Source: Apteryx mantelli (Eukaryota > Chordata > Aves > Apterygiformes > Apterygidae). From it: a DNA stretch of 64,000 nucleotides. The position numbers were made by a program, and so were the translations under genes. The stretch lies in contig NC_089983.1 of assembly GCF_036417845.1 (NCBI RefSeq), positions 19,125,207-19,189,206 on the forward strand, in the 5' to 3' direction. How positions within the stretch are numbered: position 1 is the first letter of the stretch; the number at the start of each line of letters is the position of its first letter. The notes beneath the pieces were generated by a model. It did not search any database. It was not told where the DNA came from and saw only the letters and a program-made list of their open reading frames with translations. Shown piece after piece: positions 26,047 through 41,000 of the stretch.

Positions 26047-29000
26047 CTGTGTTAAAAAGAAAAGAAAAAAAAAGATGTTAAAGAAAATATTGCTTGAAAC
26101 AAATATATTTTGGTCTTAATTCAACAAAAAGGTCCATGAACTATATGGATACTAACAGTTGAAACAAATTCTGCCTCCTCCTACTGGGCTTTAACCCAGA
26201 TGGATTATAATCACACTTACGTTACAGTGATGACAGATTTACTTCAGTTCTCTCAGGGAGCAGGCCCTAGCAAAGATGCACTCTTTGCTAGCATTTTGAG
26301 AGGGAACTGGTAAACGATCGCCAACTAGAAAGTTCACCAGATGAATAATCAATGGGATTCGGACAGTCAAACCACAGAAGAACTGAGCTAGGACTGCAGT
26401 ATACCAAACCAGAACACCTAAGGTTCTGCCCAGTCTTCAAAACAACCTCTTTTGCATCTCATTTTCCAAACTCAGGTGGAATTTTATTATTATTCCTAAA
26501 GCTGAAGTTGCGAGCATCTCAAGATTTCCTGACTTTATCTCAGTGCACCAGTTATTAAATGGAAATCACTGATACAGATTTCACAAAAAGGATCTTGCCA
26601 TCTTCTAGCAAACTTAGAATGAGTTATCCCATTGTCAGAGGCAAATTACAGGATAAACAGTGAGCAGAAGTCAGTGAATGGAAAACCCAGTCCAAAAAAT
26701 TACTGCATTATTTGGTTCAGAGTACAGAAACAGTATTAGATCTTTATAAACCAGGTTAAAAAGTCCTTTTTATAAAGAGCCTGTTTATAATTTGATTGAT
26801 TTATACAGAGTGAAACCATGGTATAATCAAACCATATTACAATTACAGCAACATAAGAATTTAACAGAGTAGTTCAAGTCAATAGTTCTAACAAGGACAG
26901 ACATGTGCCAGAACTTGCTCATCTGAACCTAGCAACTGCATTTTCTAAGCTTTTGCTGACTAACGTTCACTCTGTTTCTAGATTACAAGCAACATTACTC
27001 TTAAGATATGTCCAAAGCCTTTGTTAAAAGGTTACGCATAAAGCATGTCAGAATAAGCTACGCTCTTCACTCAGAGACATGATGTAGTAAGCTGTTCATT
27101 CCAGTCTTGCTAAGAAATTGTGGTTCATTTACAAGGGACAGCACTAACCTGAGGACTGAGACTTTGCCTCACCACTGGGGTAAAGTCGGATCAAGTCACT
27201 GCACAGAGGCTTTCCAACATGCTGTTCTCCATCAAGTAAAATGTGCTGTAACTGTCTACTTGGCAGATTTGACATTCGGAGATTCAACGGTCTCTCACCT
27301 GGAAGTTGTTCACAATGAAATATTGATGCATTAAAAGCAAAACAGTATTAAAAAAAAAAAACTGAATTAGTGTTTAAGACTCTATTTGCAAAAGCACATC
27401 CTAAATTCCAGTTGCTCAGAGAAGATTTCTAGCAAAACAGGGCTTATGCAAGTGTCCTGGTTTGCAGACTATTCTCTTCTTATCAGTCCACAGGCACTAT
27501 TACAAAGTGACAATCAGCCATACAAAAGTCTCTTATTCTGATCAAAAAGCTCTTTTGAGATCCTAAACAGTCCCACTCCACAGTAGATAAAGGTATAAAG
27601 AAACTTGCACAATCAAGAGGAGCTGGATCTGCACACCTAATTTTTCCTGTATACTTGTGTACTGCATTGCTTGACCAATATACACAAATGAAATACTGTG
27701 TATTAATGCTTATGTTTATCTATTCCCTTAGCTGCTCCCTCTACTGCTTTTCATTCCTCCTTAAACAAAACTTGCCTTTAAAAAAAGAAACTAAAAAAAG
27801 CTTCTGGTTGTACTTCTTGCATATAACATTTTTCTCTCATTTCACAACAGTAAAAGAGAAATCCAAACAGAAAGCACTCAAGCAACCCAAACACTCCTAA
27901 AATTAATCCAGGCTAATGAATAGCCAGTTGGTAAATTGCAAAGATAACCACAGAACTATAAGCTTTCTGAAGAATAACAAACTACGAAGATCATCATTAT
28001 AATCTGCTTACTTCTAAGTAATTTACATAGCCAGCTCCTCAAGTTTTATTCCTAAACTGCACAAACAGGTGAACAAGAAGGGGTACTAACTTCACTATAA
28101 GCTTTAATTTCAACTTCCACAAAGTTAAAAATAAATAAATAAATAAATAAAGCAGCAATATTCTGGTCTATTTTCAAAACCTAGGATAATCCTAAAGCCA
28201 AGTTCTACCCCCAGTGAGTGCACCTCACATTCCTCCCTCCCCACACATTATCTTTAGGGAAAGCAGCTTGCCCAGAGATACATTAGAGTAACAGAGCAGA
28301 ATCTGCCTCTGCATCTGATTGCATTATTTACACTGTAAGCACTTCAGGGCAGAGATCTTGTCTTGTCCATTCAGTGCTCAGTGTTGTTTGTGCTGTGCTA
28401 GATAAATAACACCAATGACAGCAGTTGCATAATATCAAATGCATTTGCTGGCAGCAATGCCATGCCTGGAAGCTACTGTACCTTGTCCATCAGCATTATC
28501 TAATGCCATGCCATTGGGGCTGTGCTCTTCTGAGTTTTGCCTGTAACACCCTGTGGAAAGACGTCTCTCTAATCCAGTCTGGTTGCAAAGAAACTCCATC
28601 TGTTTTGCCATCACCTTTTCAGACTGCAAATAAAGCAAAAAAACCATTACCTCTCTATATATGTACACATATATACAGTGAGTCAAAACACAGGGGGGGA
28701 AAAACAATATCAGATGATAAGACTAAACAGCCTGGATATACATTTTTGTTGACTCACATGTACAGATGTGTGCTTTACAGTTTCTTCAAAACTATCAAGC
28801 AAACAAAATATATTTGCACCCATAGATGTACAGTATGAAAATCTGAGTCACTCAAAAGGACTAAAAATGTCAGTTGCTGTAGTTCAACCATGCAAAAATG
28901 CAATGCTAAATTCTGTTCTTCGAAAACACATTTTCTGCACTTTAGGACTGCAGGTTACATGAAGAGAAACACAACAAAAGCAAAAGATAATGTCTTAATT

Positions 29001-32000
29001 TTCCAGTTTAGCTCTGTTCAAATATACGTCTTCACAAAGTATTCCAAGAGCAATGGCAACATCTGCTAAAGAACTTATGCCAAGATTTCACCAGACATCT
29101 TGGAATCTTTATTTCAGGAAACAGCACTATACAAGCTTAAAAATCTGCCATCCTGAAAGTGTAGGATGACAGTATGTTTGTGGGGGATAAAGGTGTGAAA
29201 CGTCTGTCTAGAAGAAGAACAAGACCTATACACCTCTAGAGAGTGAAATTAAACAATGCAGTGCAACGTGGGAGGAAGCGGCGTCTGAATGTTTGTCATT
29301 GACTTTAATGCCAAGAGAATTTTAACTTTCAATATAATCTTGTTCTTGAGAATGTAAATAAGCATCTTGCAAAAATAAAATCACAAGTAAAAAAAGTTGA
29401 TGTAGAAGAGCCACAATGAACAGAAACAGAAAGTGTACAAAATTAACACCTAAGGATAATAAGAGAAGTTTCATTTCTCTTTCAGGTATTTTCATAATAC
29501 GTAGCAGAGATGCCTATTAAAAAGAAACAATGGAATTCTGCAGAGCACTTAACTTTTGGGGAGAGCTGATGAAAGCCCTGACTTCCCATGGAAGTCCGCT
29601 TGCTAAGCATAGCTCACCACCTTACAAAACAATGACAGCATAGCAGACCAGCACGAATTCAGCTTCTCCTGCACAGTGATGGCCCTGAGAACAGGGTAAT
29701 GACTTGACTGATGCTTACTTACTCCGATTCAGAGGTCATCAGGTTCTGCAGAAGAACACTGAGCCCTCAAGCTTGGTCTTGGGAGGTAGGTAAAACAGTA
29801 AACTACTTTCAAATAGTTTACTTTCAAGTGTGCTTTAAGTTTGCTATTCTCTGTCATGCCTATTGCTACTTTTGAACTGTAAAGCATTTTTATTAAAAAC
29901 ATTAAAATTCTCATTCCTGTTATCTATGTTGTTTAATTGGAATAACAAAAAAAAACCCAAAACAAAACCAAAGCATTCTAAACTGCAATGATGTTTCCGA
30001 TTACCATAAAAGAAACTGTAGAGCTGCAAATATACAAAAGCTTAAAATAAATTTCTATCCCACTGTTTTGTAACAATGGCCAATGAAAACTTTAAAGCAT
30101 ACGCAAGATTAAAACAAGCTTGCAAAACACAAGTTTATTTAGTCTGTTATGTGACATCAGAACATGTAGCGCAGTCATTTTTTCCACATATCACAATGAA
30201 CAGAATTTGCATGACTGTACTACAGCACTACTTTGCAATACAAGAAGATAAAAGGAAAGATAACATATCTAGTCTCAGAAGGCAGGAGTACAACTCCTAA
30301 ATGTTATCTTACATGAAAATTTGGTGATTATATTTGCCCAAATCAGCTATGCAAAATAAATTTGTTGCAATTTAACAGGAAATCCCTCCTTGGCAACAAC
30401 TGACAGTAGGAAGATAGGAATTGTGGTTCAAGGCAGGGATACACTACAGAAAAGAAAAAAATAGAAACTGTTTTTGATGAATAAAAAGCTTTCTGGGTAT
30501 TTTGAAAACACTGCACTTCCACCAGGCTGGATGTTATTTAGAAAGACAATTTATCCTCTCAGATCCAGAGGGGTCCACCATTTCCTAAATACACTGACCT
30601 TTCTTCTTACAGGAAGCATCAGAACTGACGACTCCAAGATCACCTACTCTATTTATTCCACTAGACTCAACAACTTGAACTTTCCATTTATAGCTAAAAA
30701 CACAAGACAGACAGTACACACTGTACTAATAGTACCCTACTTGCTCCCAACAGCCAATCACGTATTTTTCCTTTCAAGCCTACTAGACTAGATCCTTACC
30801 TCCATAGGACAAACAAGGGTAAAGCTGTAGCCCTGTCAGAACAGTTTCAGAAGGTAAATCTAAATTAAACATGCGGCAATCACAGCTAACCTAGGCAGCC
30901 TTTGAAAACTGAAGGTAGCAACTTTAGTCATCAAAATAATACATAGAAATCATTGTACAAAGACACAGCCTCTATTATTCACACAGTCTCATCTAGCTGA
31001 TTTACCTGGGAATTAAGAGCTGCTGAGTCTTCACTCTTTCCTTTAGCCAAAGCAAGGGGCGTTTTGTCTTGCTGATAGAGTGTTTGGACCGTGTCCTGGA
31101 AGTCAGAATAACCATCCTAGTGAGCAAAAGAAGAAACCGAACAGCAAGAGAGACATTATTATTGATTTTTCATGAAAAAGAGTATTCCTGAACTTCTGTC
31201 AAAATTTTGGACTGGAATTTAAGTGACTGTGCTATACACTTCATTTAGGTTTGTATATAAAATACATACAGCCCCTTCTACAACTAAGATATAACTAACA
31301 CGGCATACACAATCATATCTCATCTCTCACAGTTACATGTAAATCCAGACTATTGTCAACATTGCCATCAAATCATTCAAAGCCAGCCTTGCCAGGCAGA
31401 TTTAGGCCAACGGTTTTTCTCCTTCTTTACATACAGCAGCTTGGGAGTTCTTAAGAAGTCAAGTTTATATGTAGTCAAGACTATAGGGCAGCAGCTGGAT
31501 TTACTAACCTTATGAAACTGAGTGAGGCCTCACAAAATTCAACATGTTTCACATAGAAACTACACTGGTATTGCAGCATGGAATACCACCATTTTAAAAG
31601 TATAGTAGCAAAACTTTACGTACTATGGGAAATCATAATTCAGTAATTCTTTCAGTCTCAAATGGTTATGACATGCAAATCTCTTTTGCAGCTTGCATAT
31701 GCACAAATGAAGTTCCCATGAAAGCCTGCTAAACTATTAAAATAAATTAATTGTTGAAGCAAAGTTCAAGATGAGAAATCTATCCTGTTCAGTTATGAAA
31801 GTTCACATAAAGCACAGGAACACCCATAAGCGTTCACAAAAGCACAGTCTGGGTGACTGTTAAATTAGGAGAGGAAGCTAGAGATCTTAAGAGAGTGCCA
31901 AACCCCAAAACAGCAAGATTCATTATCGAGGAACACTAGACCCAAGGCATCAAATTTATGCCAAACTACGTACATTTTTCTTTGGATTCTGAAGGCACAT

Positions 32001-35000
32001 GAATGCAAGGAATAAGATCTTTGACAATAGCTGATGAAATAGGTTACATTTGAAGATGACGAAAAGCTATCTTCCAGAAAACACACGTGAAAAGACACTA
32101 CAAGGTCTATGCAGTTGGCAGGCTCCACACTGACCTGTACAGTGGTGGTCAGACCTTTGTCAGCCCATGCCTCAATAATGTAATGCCAGTGAAGTTACCC
32201 TCCACGTTCAAGAAAATAATCTGCCTGAACACTGTATATTGCTTTTATCCACCCAACATATTCTCCCCAGGGAAAAATAAAACATGATAGCTATGTAAAA
32301 CTTCATAACCAGGTAAACTACCACAAAGCCTCATCTTCTAAAAACAAAGACTTTGTAGTGCATTTCCATAAGCACTGACCACTTTCACAGTTAGACCTGA
32401 ATTTGTTTGGGAAAAGAGAATGATTATGTGTAGGAAGATGAAAAAGTGAATACACAAAAACCTATCACTCAGGATCATATTTTTGCAACAAATCATGTAA
32501 TGTGGCTCTTGAAAAGGCATCTATGATCACATGCCTACACAAAACCAAAGGCAGTTTCCTAAAAGCAGGCCTCACAGCCTGCTGGTGACTGCTGCCTGCG
32601 ACTCCTGCACACAGCTCTTTGATGACAATGTAATTCTGTATCATCTTCTCAAAGATCTTCCTGGTCACTGGCCCTTCTCATTCCCACTGCCCCGTCAGCA
32701 AGGACTGATGACTAACAGGTTGTGCTGGGCGACCTGTCCTGCACCCAGTTTGTCTCCCTGTCCCTGCTCCCTCCTAGGTCAGCAGGGCCTTGCCGCATGC
32801 AGTGAAGCATTTGTATTTCGCCATGCTGCTGGCTCAGTTGTTTTTCAAGTGCCTTCTTACAGCAGATGTTCTCAGTCCCACATGTGCTTTTTCGTTCCCT
32901 CTAATGACATTTTTCCTATGCAAACAGGAGATTCTACTGCTTCTGCTGTTTTCCTGAAGATGACAGAAATCCCACATATACTGGTACTGGTATTCTTTTC
33001 AATCTCCTCAGCAATGATGGAAGTAGGCATAGGCCTTTTCTCTCCTCTCCCTCTATTCATACTGGCACCAACGGGAGCTGTTTCCTCACAACCTCCACTT
33101 TGATCTTCTGTTCCTGTCTGTGTCCCCCCACTCCCACCAAGCTTTATGAAATTGACTTGCGCAAGCTCTCCCCACTCCTCTGCTCAGCAGAAAGGAGATG
33201 CCAACACACCACTGGTCCACGGAGAGCAAGAATGTTTTTAGTTTTCCCTTCCTTTGCTCTCTTTGCTGTCAGTACTGTATCTGGAAGGGTAATCTCTTCA
33301 TTCATAATACAAAGCAGCAGTAATGATGGTAAGTAGCCTCTCTCTGTGCCTTTTGCAAAATATATCTGTGACTTATTTTGCTTTCTGAGCTGGTGCCTCA
33401 ACAGCTCGTCACTCTGAGCAGTGCCGGTACTGAGTCACCGAAGATGACAAAATATGGGATGCCCCCGCCCCACTAAATCCATGCGAAAGAGATGGCTGAG
33501 CCATAGAGGAAACACTGTTTCCATCCCTGTTGTTCTATCCTGCTCTTTGTCCAGAATGGATTTAGGAACTGCAACTCTTTGCTCTCTGTCTGCTTCCGAC
33601 TCCTAATTCATTCCATACCTTATTTCATTACCTCTGCACCTTTAGTCTCTGCGATTCTGTGTGTGAATCTGTGTTTGCCTGGAATTTTTTTCCTTCTTCT
33701 CTGTACACTTCACTCCCACAACTTGCCCACCCACTGTATGAATAAGAGGGGGAGAGCACACAGGGGAAGAGAAAGGCTTTTACAGGTAATTTGATGTAAT
33801 TCATGGCATATTGTTTCTTTGTAATGCTTGTGTGAGTTTTGTAGTCATGAAGAGGATAAATTTACAATGGTGGCTGAAACCCGTCAGTGTTTCAGCTTGC
33901 ATACAAAGCCCTGCTCAAGTATGACCTTCAGAGTCTTTCTGGAGGATTTCTTTTATTATATTTTAGGAAATTGACTCCTCTTTTTAAAGTAATCTTTTAC
34001 ACTTAGGCAAACAGGGTGCAAAATCTTTCCAAATTCAAGCACTAGCATTTTAGACCAAGCTTTGCAGAGACATTAGTGACTAATGGCCAAAGGAATGGTG
34101 AATCAATATAAAGTTCAGCCTTGCCTTAGAACAGAAAGGCAAAACGACCTTAATTTAGAAGAAAAAAAAAGAAAAAAAAAAGAAAAAGCCCATTAAAGCC
34201 AGTTACAACAACAAAAATCACCTGTATTCAGATCCTCTGCATAACATCAGCATCACAGTGAGCTACTCGGACAATGTGAAGAATCACAGCTTTCAAAACA
34301 CTCAGACAGTATTTCTCATCCAGAACAGAAACATTCTGTAGCATTTGCTACCACTTTTGTTTTACCTCCACCTTTCTAAAAAAAATCCCCAAACATAATA
34401 CTAACGCCATAACTTTTTTTTTTTTTTTTTGCAAAGTGCAACCCCCAAAAACTGAAACACCACATGCAAAAGTAATCTACTGTGCAACAGCCCCCTCTTA
34501 AAAAAAGAAAGAAAGAAAAAAAGTAGCTGTCTCACTCCTTAGAAGATTCGCAGATTTGTAGGGAAAAAGGTGTTTATAATGACACTAGTGATTTTATAGT
34601 TAATAAGTCTATACCACTGAATGATTTATTTAATTTTCAATTTTTTATTTTGGAAAAGAGTTCTGAAATAGTCAGTTGTACAATTATGCTAAAATTTTAC
34701 TAAAAAGATCATAAGCATGTAAAAACATTGCTGGTAATTTTAGGTTTAAAAAAAAAAGTAAACATCCTTCTCAGAATTACTGAGCTAGAAAGAGTGCCTT
34801 AGAAAAAAATGGGTATTTAAGATATCACCATTCAGAAAATAAGAGAATGCATGCTCCCTACGGTTGTTCTAATCCTCTCCCCACTCCCCCCAAAACCTGA
34901 ACTTTCAGCTTATTTTTTCAGAGCTTTAATTTCACTTTTCTTTCAACAAAGATCCTACAGAAAAAAAGCACCTCCCCTGCAGCGTGTCATTTTAGATACT

Positions 35001-38000
35001 CGGTCATCATCAATTACTGAACAAAGGAAAAACTTCTTAAAGGTGAAATCTATTAGGCTCTGGAATATCAAGCAAAGGAGCAGCAGCTCCCCATACTAGA
35101 TTGGGCAAAAGAGGGAAGAATCACGCGACCATCCTGCCATGTATTGGTCAAGGCGGATAATGGTATGAGGATGGATTAAATCACTTAATGCAGCTTTTCC
35201 CAGCTCTCTTCCAGACTGAGGAACAAGCATAGGTCAAAACAAACCCCCAAAACTTCTAAATCACATTACAGAATTATTATCAAAGCTACCAGGGAACCCT
35301 CAGCACACATGTATAATTTTTATTATATAAGCTCAGAGTACAACTGTACACAAACTGGTGGAACTTAAAGAAAAAAAATCTATTCATAACTGGCTTTTCA
35401 AAACTAACTACCTTTTCTGGGATTTGCCACGTGGAAAAGCCCTTGTACAGGTAACAAAGCGCTCCACTGCCAAAAAACAGTAGGCCTTACATTTGGGGCA
35501 TCACTTATCACAGAATGAGTTAGATACAAGAAACATGTATTCCAGAATACTACAAACCTTTCCTCTGCAGCTAAACAGTAAAGAATGTATCACATATCTG
35601 TGTGACATGCAATTCCAGCACAGGCCTACTATACATACTAATCTGCATTTAATATAGATTTTTTGGAATAGATGGTACTTTAAAAAAAAAAAAACAAAAA
35701 AACCACACAACACTACAGATGCATTAGACACTCATGTAACAGTGAGAGGATAATTAGTTTAAAAAATAATAAAATAAGGAACATCTGCTTTTTACGTAAG
35801 TGACAAGGCCTCAAATTTACTTTCCAGCAGTGGAAACTCAAGAAATAGTTATTTTACACATATTCTGATCCTGCACTCCCAAAAAGAATCTCCCAGGAAA
35901 ACTTGCATTTCCCTAAGCAAAAGTTCATGCAGGCGTACATATTAGCTGCTGTCTATACACATCCTCTTTATATAAAAATGAATTACAAAAAACAGTAAGT
36001 CAATACCTACAAGTCCGACAATGTATGTTTACAAACAGTTTTTAAGTTAGCTTTTGACTTCTCAATATTATGGGCTTTAGAATTTATAGCAGCAAGAGAT
36101 AGCCAATATGCTGCCATTAATCCCTACCCAAAACACTCAGGACTCTGCATGATGAAAAACTAACCCAAGCGATTAAAAAAAATACACTGATTTCAAAGCA
36201 ATAGGCCTTACGGGAAGATATTTCCCATAAGTTCTTGAGTTTATTCCACTGCAGAAAGTCAATCAGTCCCATTCCTACCCCTCCTACACACTTGGAGTGC
36301 AAAACATTGACAGTAAATTTACCATGAAGCAAATTCTAATCCTAATCTTTACCCTTTCTCCTGCAGGTTTTTTCTATAAGCATTTATATTTCCTGAGACA
36401 ACGGTGATGCTTGCACATCACCTCTGTCAGATTTTTTCCTGACAAATTTCTTTAGACAGATGCCCAATCTTCAAAACAAAAATCAGGTTTTGCAAGCATA
36501 GGTCAAAATGCAGGAGTCACAATACTGTACCTCTATCTTAATTCTCTTTGGTGACAATTCATCCCTTTCTCCACATTTAGATCTAGAAGAAAAGACACAT
36601 ACACTATCAGTAAACAGCAGATTAACCCTGACCATCAAAAACAAGCATGTAAAACAGTCAAAACAAAAAAATCATGTGAGAACAAGGGAAATGCACAAAA
36701 AAAGCCTCAAATTCATTTGGACTTGGCAGTGAAAAAAATCACTCAAGCATAGAAGTTATTTTCAAAAGTGTCCGAAGATCCATGTACTCTTCATCTGAAC
36801 AGAAGGGAAATCTACTTGAGCAAAGAGAATTACAGAAACGCCTTTGGCTCTGCCTACCCTGAATGAGTATACATTTACATTAATTGACGCTGAAGAATGG
36901 AGAGGGAAGGAAAAAACAAGAGAGTTACTAGAACTGTACAAAAATATATTTGAAATATATTATACTAAATGTTAACATTTAACAGCAACACATAGAAAGT
37001 ATCAGGACTTTTCATTGTATTCATTAATTCTAAAGTTTTAATTGATTAAAAAAGCTATCAAGCCTTTGTTACTTTTTTGGAAAGCAGTTCACTGAACGTT
37101 AACAACTGAAATTAGGACTCTGTTTCAGTTCTTTTAAAGCAAGTTTGTAATACACTCCCTGTAACCTTAATCTTTTTCATTCCCTGGAAACTAACAAGCC
37201 AGATCTGTACATGGAAAAAAAACAAAACAAAACTATATATTCAGAAGCTTTGGCTACTCTGTCCATTTACATTAACTCTGAAGTGAACAAATGCCTTAAA
37301 TACTTAAAATGCCAGCCTCTCAGATGCCTTTCAGCATGCTAGTTCATTGCAAAACCTGGAAAGCTAGACAATAAATAAAAAAGTAATTCAAAATAGCTAA
37401 TCTTAGCAGTTTGAAAGCTTCATGACTTACATAGCACTTTCCTCCCCTCATCAGCAGAGCACTTTGCTAGCTACAGAGCAAGAAGAATGTGTCTCTACTG
37501 CTTCAAAAGAAATGCTATCAAATTGATCAGTTCACTGAAAGTAAAAGTCCCTTGAGTTAATTAAAACCTTACTTGGTGGTCCTGTAAGTATACTTGTACG
37601 TAACTTCTCGAGAGATCTGCCGAGCTAGTGCGAAGAGTTCATCCCTCCTGGTCAACAACGCGTTATCTTTTACACACAGCTGAGCGGCTGCTTCATTAAC
37701 TGTGAGCTAGGAATTAAGCACAAAAACAGAGATTCATGATCTTGCAAACTTTCACCCGTCGTGCTTGAAAATGTACTCATTCTTCTGAGGTAATAAAAGA
37801 TTTCAATGGCAAGTAAAATTACTTAAAATTGTATACTAAACCCTGGAAGGTTTCTTCAATCTATGTGTATCCTTAATAACAGAGATAAGCCTCTGGAAAG
37901 AAAAAAAAAAAAAAAAAGATATACACATAGCTGCTGCTCTTAACATCCTTTGAAGTAAAACGTTGTTGTAAGGCTCACTCAATGTGCACTGCTTGTGCTT

Positions 38001-41000
38001 GATCCCAGAATTAATTAAATTTCAGTATAAAACAGTAGCTCTGAATGTTCACAGTGTTTGGCTCCCAAAGCCTCATTTACAGGGAATACTATTTTTATAA
38101 ATGCAATATGCCCAGGACTTGAAAAAAAAGCCTACTGACAGTGTGGGTACAGATGGCTTTCCCTGGTGAATACGGCATAAATTCCGTTGAAGGTGATGGT
38201 TTAAGAAATGATTAAACTTTTTTTAGCTATGTTTCTCACCCTTATGTTTGTGAAGACTATCTTCAGACATGAAATGAATGTAACTTGTTTCAAGGATGTT
38301 TTCCTGAGCCTGGTGGGACACATTTCTAGAGCCTCTGCTGCTGGCAACAGTTTCATAAAGAGGCAAAAAAACAGCCTTAACTTAAGGCTCAAAATGGTTT
38401 TGCAATGCTCTTCAGAAGCCTACAGGAAGTGGTGATACTGTCACAAATTACACCAGCTTAACAATACTGCCGTCCGAAAAGCCTATGATCAGCAGTGAGG
38501 ACAAACATCCAAACTTTTTATGAGAGGAGAGAAATCAAAACCCAGATGTTGGAGATGCTGTATAAGAGATTCCCTGCTCCTTGCAGAGGAAGCAGGAGCT
38601 GAAGAGACCTGCTCCTCAGCTGAGGAATGGTTAGCACTTGCAATTAGACATAACACCAAGCAGACAACGTACTACTACAGGTATTTTCTCCAAAGGGCCT
38701 TTGGTTTTGGAAATTAAGCTGCTTTGAAGGGACAGGGCTTCTCACAAACCAACGATCATTATGTTCCGTATCTGCCTCAGGCTAGTGAATACTGTAAGGC
38801 AACTAGGCTTTTCACAGCAGTCAGCATGCTCATCATGGATTGAGTTGTGTCATTCTCAGTCCTTGACCTAACAGGGCTGGCAGTGTAAGAGAGCAACTGC
38901 AGTTCAGTGCAGAGGAGGATGTGGCTGATGGCAGGCAGAAATTACACGCCTGTGACCCCAAACTCCCAAAACACAGCTCTTACCAGAAGCTTTTTCCATA
39001 GAAGCAGATGGGCAGTGAAGTGGAGGACAGACCAGCAGACCTGCAGCTACATGGAGTCTTTTGGCACAAAGGCAATGATACTCAGTTCTTTACCCTGCAT
39101 TACTGGCAAATTAAACCATAAAGGCCAGCAACTCACCTAAACTACTGCAAAGTCCATCCCTGAAGGATGGAAGCTGTCACATAACATGAACATAACAGAC
39201 ATATGCTGTCTTTAACCACAGTTCTTGATATCATCTGAATTAGAAAAACAGATCTGCTCTAATGTGATGCTAGTTCTCTGGGAGGTTAAAAAAACAAAAA
39301 TATGTATCAGAAGAGCTGAGATTCTCTCAGCAGTGAGTGCCTATGCAGTATTTCTAGTAAAATCTCACAAGAAACTGCTGTTCCTGGTATTTCACAAGCA
39401 TTTTTTCCTGTTTTAGCATCTGTTTAGCATCTGATGTGATAAGTACATTTCCTGTGATACCTGAATGTTAATCAGAGTGCAAACATGTCTTTTAACATGT
39501 AAGCTGGATATATTGCCTGATCCCATAGTCTCTGTAGAATCAAAAATCTCACAGAAACCAGATGTACAAAGCTGAAAAGTTTAGGTTTAATCTGTGAAAC
39601 ATCTCCTGGTTACTATGTTTCTACAATATAGTGTAGTAAAATAACAATTTATTTCCCATTAGACAGAAGCAGTTGTTCTATAATGTCTATCTTTTCAGAA
39701 AGAACACCAAAAAACCCACAAACACAGAGGATTAAAACAACACTTATGAAAAAAATTGCTACCCAAAGTCAGTATTAATTTCTGTAACAGCAATAGCTGT
39801 TACTTTGCACAGGATAATATGGTTAATGCTTACAAAATAGCTCAGGTTATTTTTTATATCTTGCTAAAGTGTTGAGAGGTTGCAAACAACTGAAGAGACT
39901 GAAAATGTTTTGGGTACTTGCAGGCAAATTCTGTTTACCCTAATACATGAGAAAAGCCCAATGTTTGTTTGTTTTTTCTGGTTTCTTCTTTCAGGTCGCA
40001 TTAAGACTTACCAAATTGAAGTACACTGTGCTTCCTCCCTTTTCAGGAGGCATGATACTACAGCTAGAAAGTATTGTATGCCGAAAAATGATTGCCTTCA
40101 CTGGAAACCCCAATGATACAGAGTAGTACATAACCATAGAGACTATACAGAAAAGGAGGGATATATACCAGATATATACTGGATATATTCCCACCTAATA
40201 GGGTTCACAGATTCTCCCACTAAAAACACATTAACAAATGCCAAGCCCTAATTTCGGTGAGTCAGCAAAAGAAAAGGAAGACACTGAAACTAAATTCATT
40301 ACTTGTATTTCTTCTTCTCATTTCTCACACCATGCGTCTTAAACAGGATTTTATTCTGTTTTATAGGTAGCTAGACAAGCACCGAAATATTAACACACCA
40401 ATTACAAATCTGACTCAAACATGCAAGAGTCACCGAGTTCAAGGGCAAGCCTCATACTCATCCTTCTTTCACTCCAATCTAAAACATCAAGTACTCTCCA
40501 TACATGAAAAGCTATGCAATACTGAAACAATGGGTGGATGGATTAAGGACAGTGTATTTATTAGTTTTGGAACTAATACTTTCCAAAGATTCTGCATCAG
40601 ATTTTATGCTAGATCAGTTCTGTATGTAGATAATCCTACCGAACCAGTAACACACACTTTCAAAATGACTCAATATCCACTGCACTCATCGGCTTCTAAC
40701 AGCAGCTGAAGACCTCTGAGAGACTTCAGTGCTCACATTATAACACAGCAACAGCAATAACCTCAATAGTTTACCACTAAGAATTCCATCAAGTTTGAGT
40801 TAAATCTATATGCAACTCCATTCTGCTCTGGAAGTCAGAGATGCCATGACCTTCTCCTTAAGAAGCTATACACTACTTAAGCTTTCTAAATTCATGGTGA
40901 AGTTTATTCAGTTGTTCATTGCCAGATGCAAAGAGAAACCTTGACTGTGAGGCAGAATGACAGGCTTGGAATGTATTAACACACGTAGAAACACAGCATC

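Larger units (their letters stand above)
27299..28481 (-). other. NAB1: NAB1 intron after fifth coding exon
   Basis: A 1.2-kb intron splitting the Gly420 codon after its first base. It carries an AAAT microsatellite (28127-28151) and a relic of an ancient CR1/L3-like repeat (about 28255-28425). Confidence 0.9.
31117..36530 (-). other. NAB1: NAB1 intron after third coding exon
   Basis: A 5.4-kb phase-0 intron. It contains A-rich and T-rich runs (34158-34188, 34414-34430) and a pyrimidine-rich stretch at 32.5-33.1 kb with a 190-codon plus-strand frame that matches no family I know. No other feature is supported. Confidence 0.9.

Noticed and set aside
27107..27334. Plus-strand frame over 27.1-27.3 kb
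   Set aside because: It is the antisense shadow of the sixth NAB1 coding exon (27298-27149).
28425..28838. Plus-strand frame of 137 codons
   Set aside because: It overlaps the fifth NAB1 coding exon on the opposite strand and continues into intron sequence.
32531..33103. A 190-codon plus-strand frame inside a NAB1 intron
   Set aside because: No family recognised. The Pro/Ser/Leu-rich product reflects pyrimidine-rich DNA, and there is no splice or promoter context.
38500..39150. Possible retrocopy or repeat in a NAB1 intron with several short plus-strand frames
   Set aside because: No parent gene, poly(A) tail with target duplication, or known repeat consensus could be recognised.
40158..40192. 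Imperfect palindrome of GGGATATA type in a NAB1 intron
   Set aside because: The arms differ in the AT phase and the core is low-complexity. No RNA gene or protein site explains it, so it is probably chance.
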